Below are positions 5,079 through 5,348 of a DNA stretch of 5,348 nt, in pieces. Source of the DNA: Eubacteriales Family XIII. Incertae Sedis bacterium (GTDB taxonomy: Bacteria; Bacillota; Clostridia; Peptostreptococcales; Anaerovoracaceae). The notes beneath the pieces were generated by a model. It worked only from the letters and a program-made list of their open reading frames with translations. It did not search any database and had not been told where the DNA came from. Numbering within the stretch: position 1 is the stretch's first letter; every line of letters begins with the position of its first letter. The DNA lies in assembly GCA_031263335.1 (NCBI GenBank), contig JAISGB010000142.1, positions 1 to 5,348 of the forward strand. Direction: 5' to 3'. Made by a program: the position numbers and the translations under genes.

Positions 5079-5348
5079 ATGATCATTATCGGGGAAAAAA
5101 TCAACGGTTTCATCCCTGCCACGCTGAAAGCGATCAACGAGAAGGATGAGGATTACATCAAATCGTTGGCGATCAAGCAAACGGAATTCGGCGCCGCCTA
5201 CATCGACGTCTGCGCGGGTACGGCCCCCGAGGTCGAGAAGGAAACGATGGAATGGCTCATCGGGCTTGTACAGGACACCGTGGAAACGCCCATCTGTCTC
5301 GACAGTTCCGACGTCAACATCATCACGGATATGATCCCCTTGGTGAAG
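5079..5348 (+). CDS. Methyltetrahydrofolate:corrinoid methyltransferase (pterin-binding, AcsE/MtgA/MtrH-like), N-terminal part
   Basis: The first 90 codons are present and the frame is open at the right edge; full-length relatives are roughly 260-300 residues. The family transfers a methyl group between tetrahydrofolate and Co(I) of a corrinoid protein in the cytoplasm, on a dihydropteroate-synthase-like TIM barrel. The start MIIIGEKING matches the first barrel strand of Moorella AcsE (MLIIGERING). YIDVCAGTAPE (41-51) is strand two with D43, and PICLDSSDVN (71-80) carries D75 at the same residue number as the pterin-binding Asp75 of AcsE. The VCAGTAPE form reminds me more of methyl-group-demethylating systems (MtgA-like) than of AcsE itself. 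AAAGGAG (5064-5070) lies eight bases before ATG5079. It is divergent from the His-rich/CooT unit. A corrinoid protein and a substrate methyltransferase would be expected nearby but are not visible. Confidence 0.88.
   Translation, partial: MIIIGEKINGFIPATLKAINEKDEDYIKSLAIKQTEFGAAYIDVCAGTAPEVEKETMEWLIGLVQDTVETPICLDSSDVNIITDMIPLVK

Overview
The window looks like GC-rich bacterial DNA from a strict anaerobe that uses methyl-corrinoid / methyl-tetrahydrofolate chemistry, as acetogens and related demethylating anaerobes do. The basis is a RACo-type corrinoid activator, a DUF3786 protein, a PucR/CdaR-type regulator, a CooT-type nickel-binding protein and the start of a methyltetrahydrofolate:corrinoid methyltransferase. 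Good Shine-Dalgarno sites and sigma70-like promoters fit a Bacillota-like host, but the exact lineage cannot be read from this window.

Layout. Positions 1-224 hold no recognised gene. They contain a near-perfect 10+3 bp inverted repeat (67-100) and two tandem promoters reading right. A plus-strand block follows: RACo-like activator (225-2150), DUF3786 protein (2147-2836, overlapping the activator by 4 nt) and PucR-type regulator (2908-4413, after a 71-nt gap). Reading the other way is a two-gene minus-strand unit, a His-rich 85-residue protein (4839 down to 4582) and CooT (4582 down to 4385). The two overlap by 1 nt, and the end of CooT overlaps the end of the regulator gene by 29 nt. A 239-nt divergent intergenic region (4840-5078) carries back-to-back promoters. 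The pterin-binding methyltransferase starts at 5079 and runs off the right edge after 90 codons.

How the genes could work together (inference). The methyltransferase would move a methyl group between tetrahydrofolate and a corrinoid protein. Such corrinoids are occasionally oxidised to inactive Co(II), and RACo restores Co(I) using a 2Fe-2S electron and ATP. DUF3786 is translationally coupled to RACo and may assist. The PucR-type protein is the obvious candidate regulator. A similar ATCAAA...TAGT.TTGA arrangement next to a TTGAAC -35 box occurs both upstream of RACo and in the divergent region, suggesting one regulator acts on both ends. The His-rich/CooT pair suggests nickel handling, probably for a carbon monoxide dehydrogenase/acetyl-CoA synthase elsewhere. 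The corrinoid protein and substrate-specific methyltransferase are not in the window and may lie beyond the right edge.
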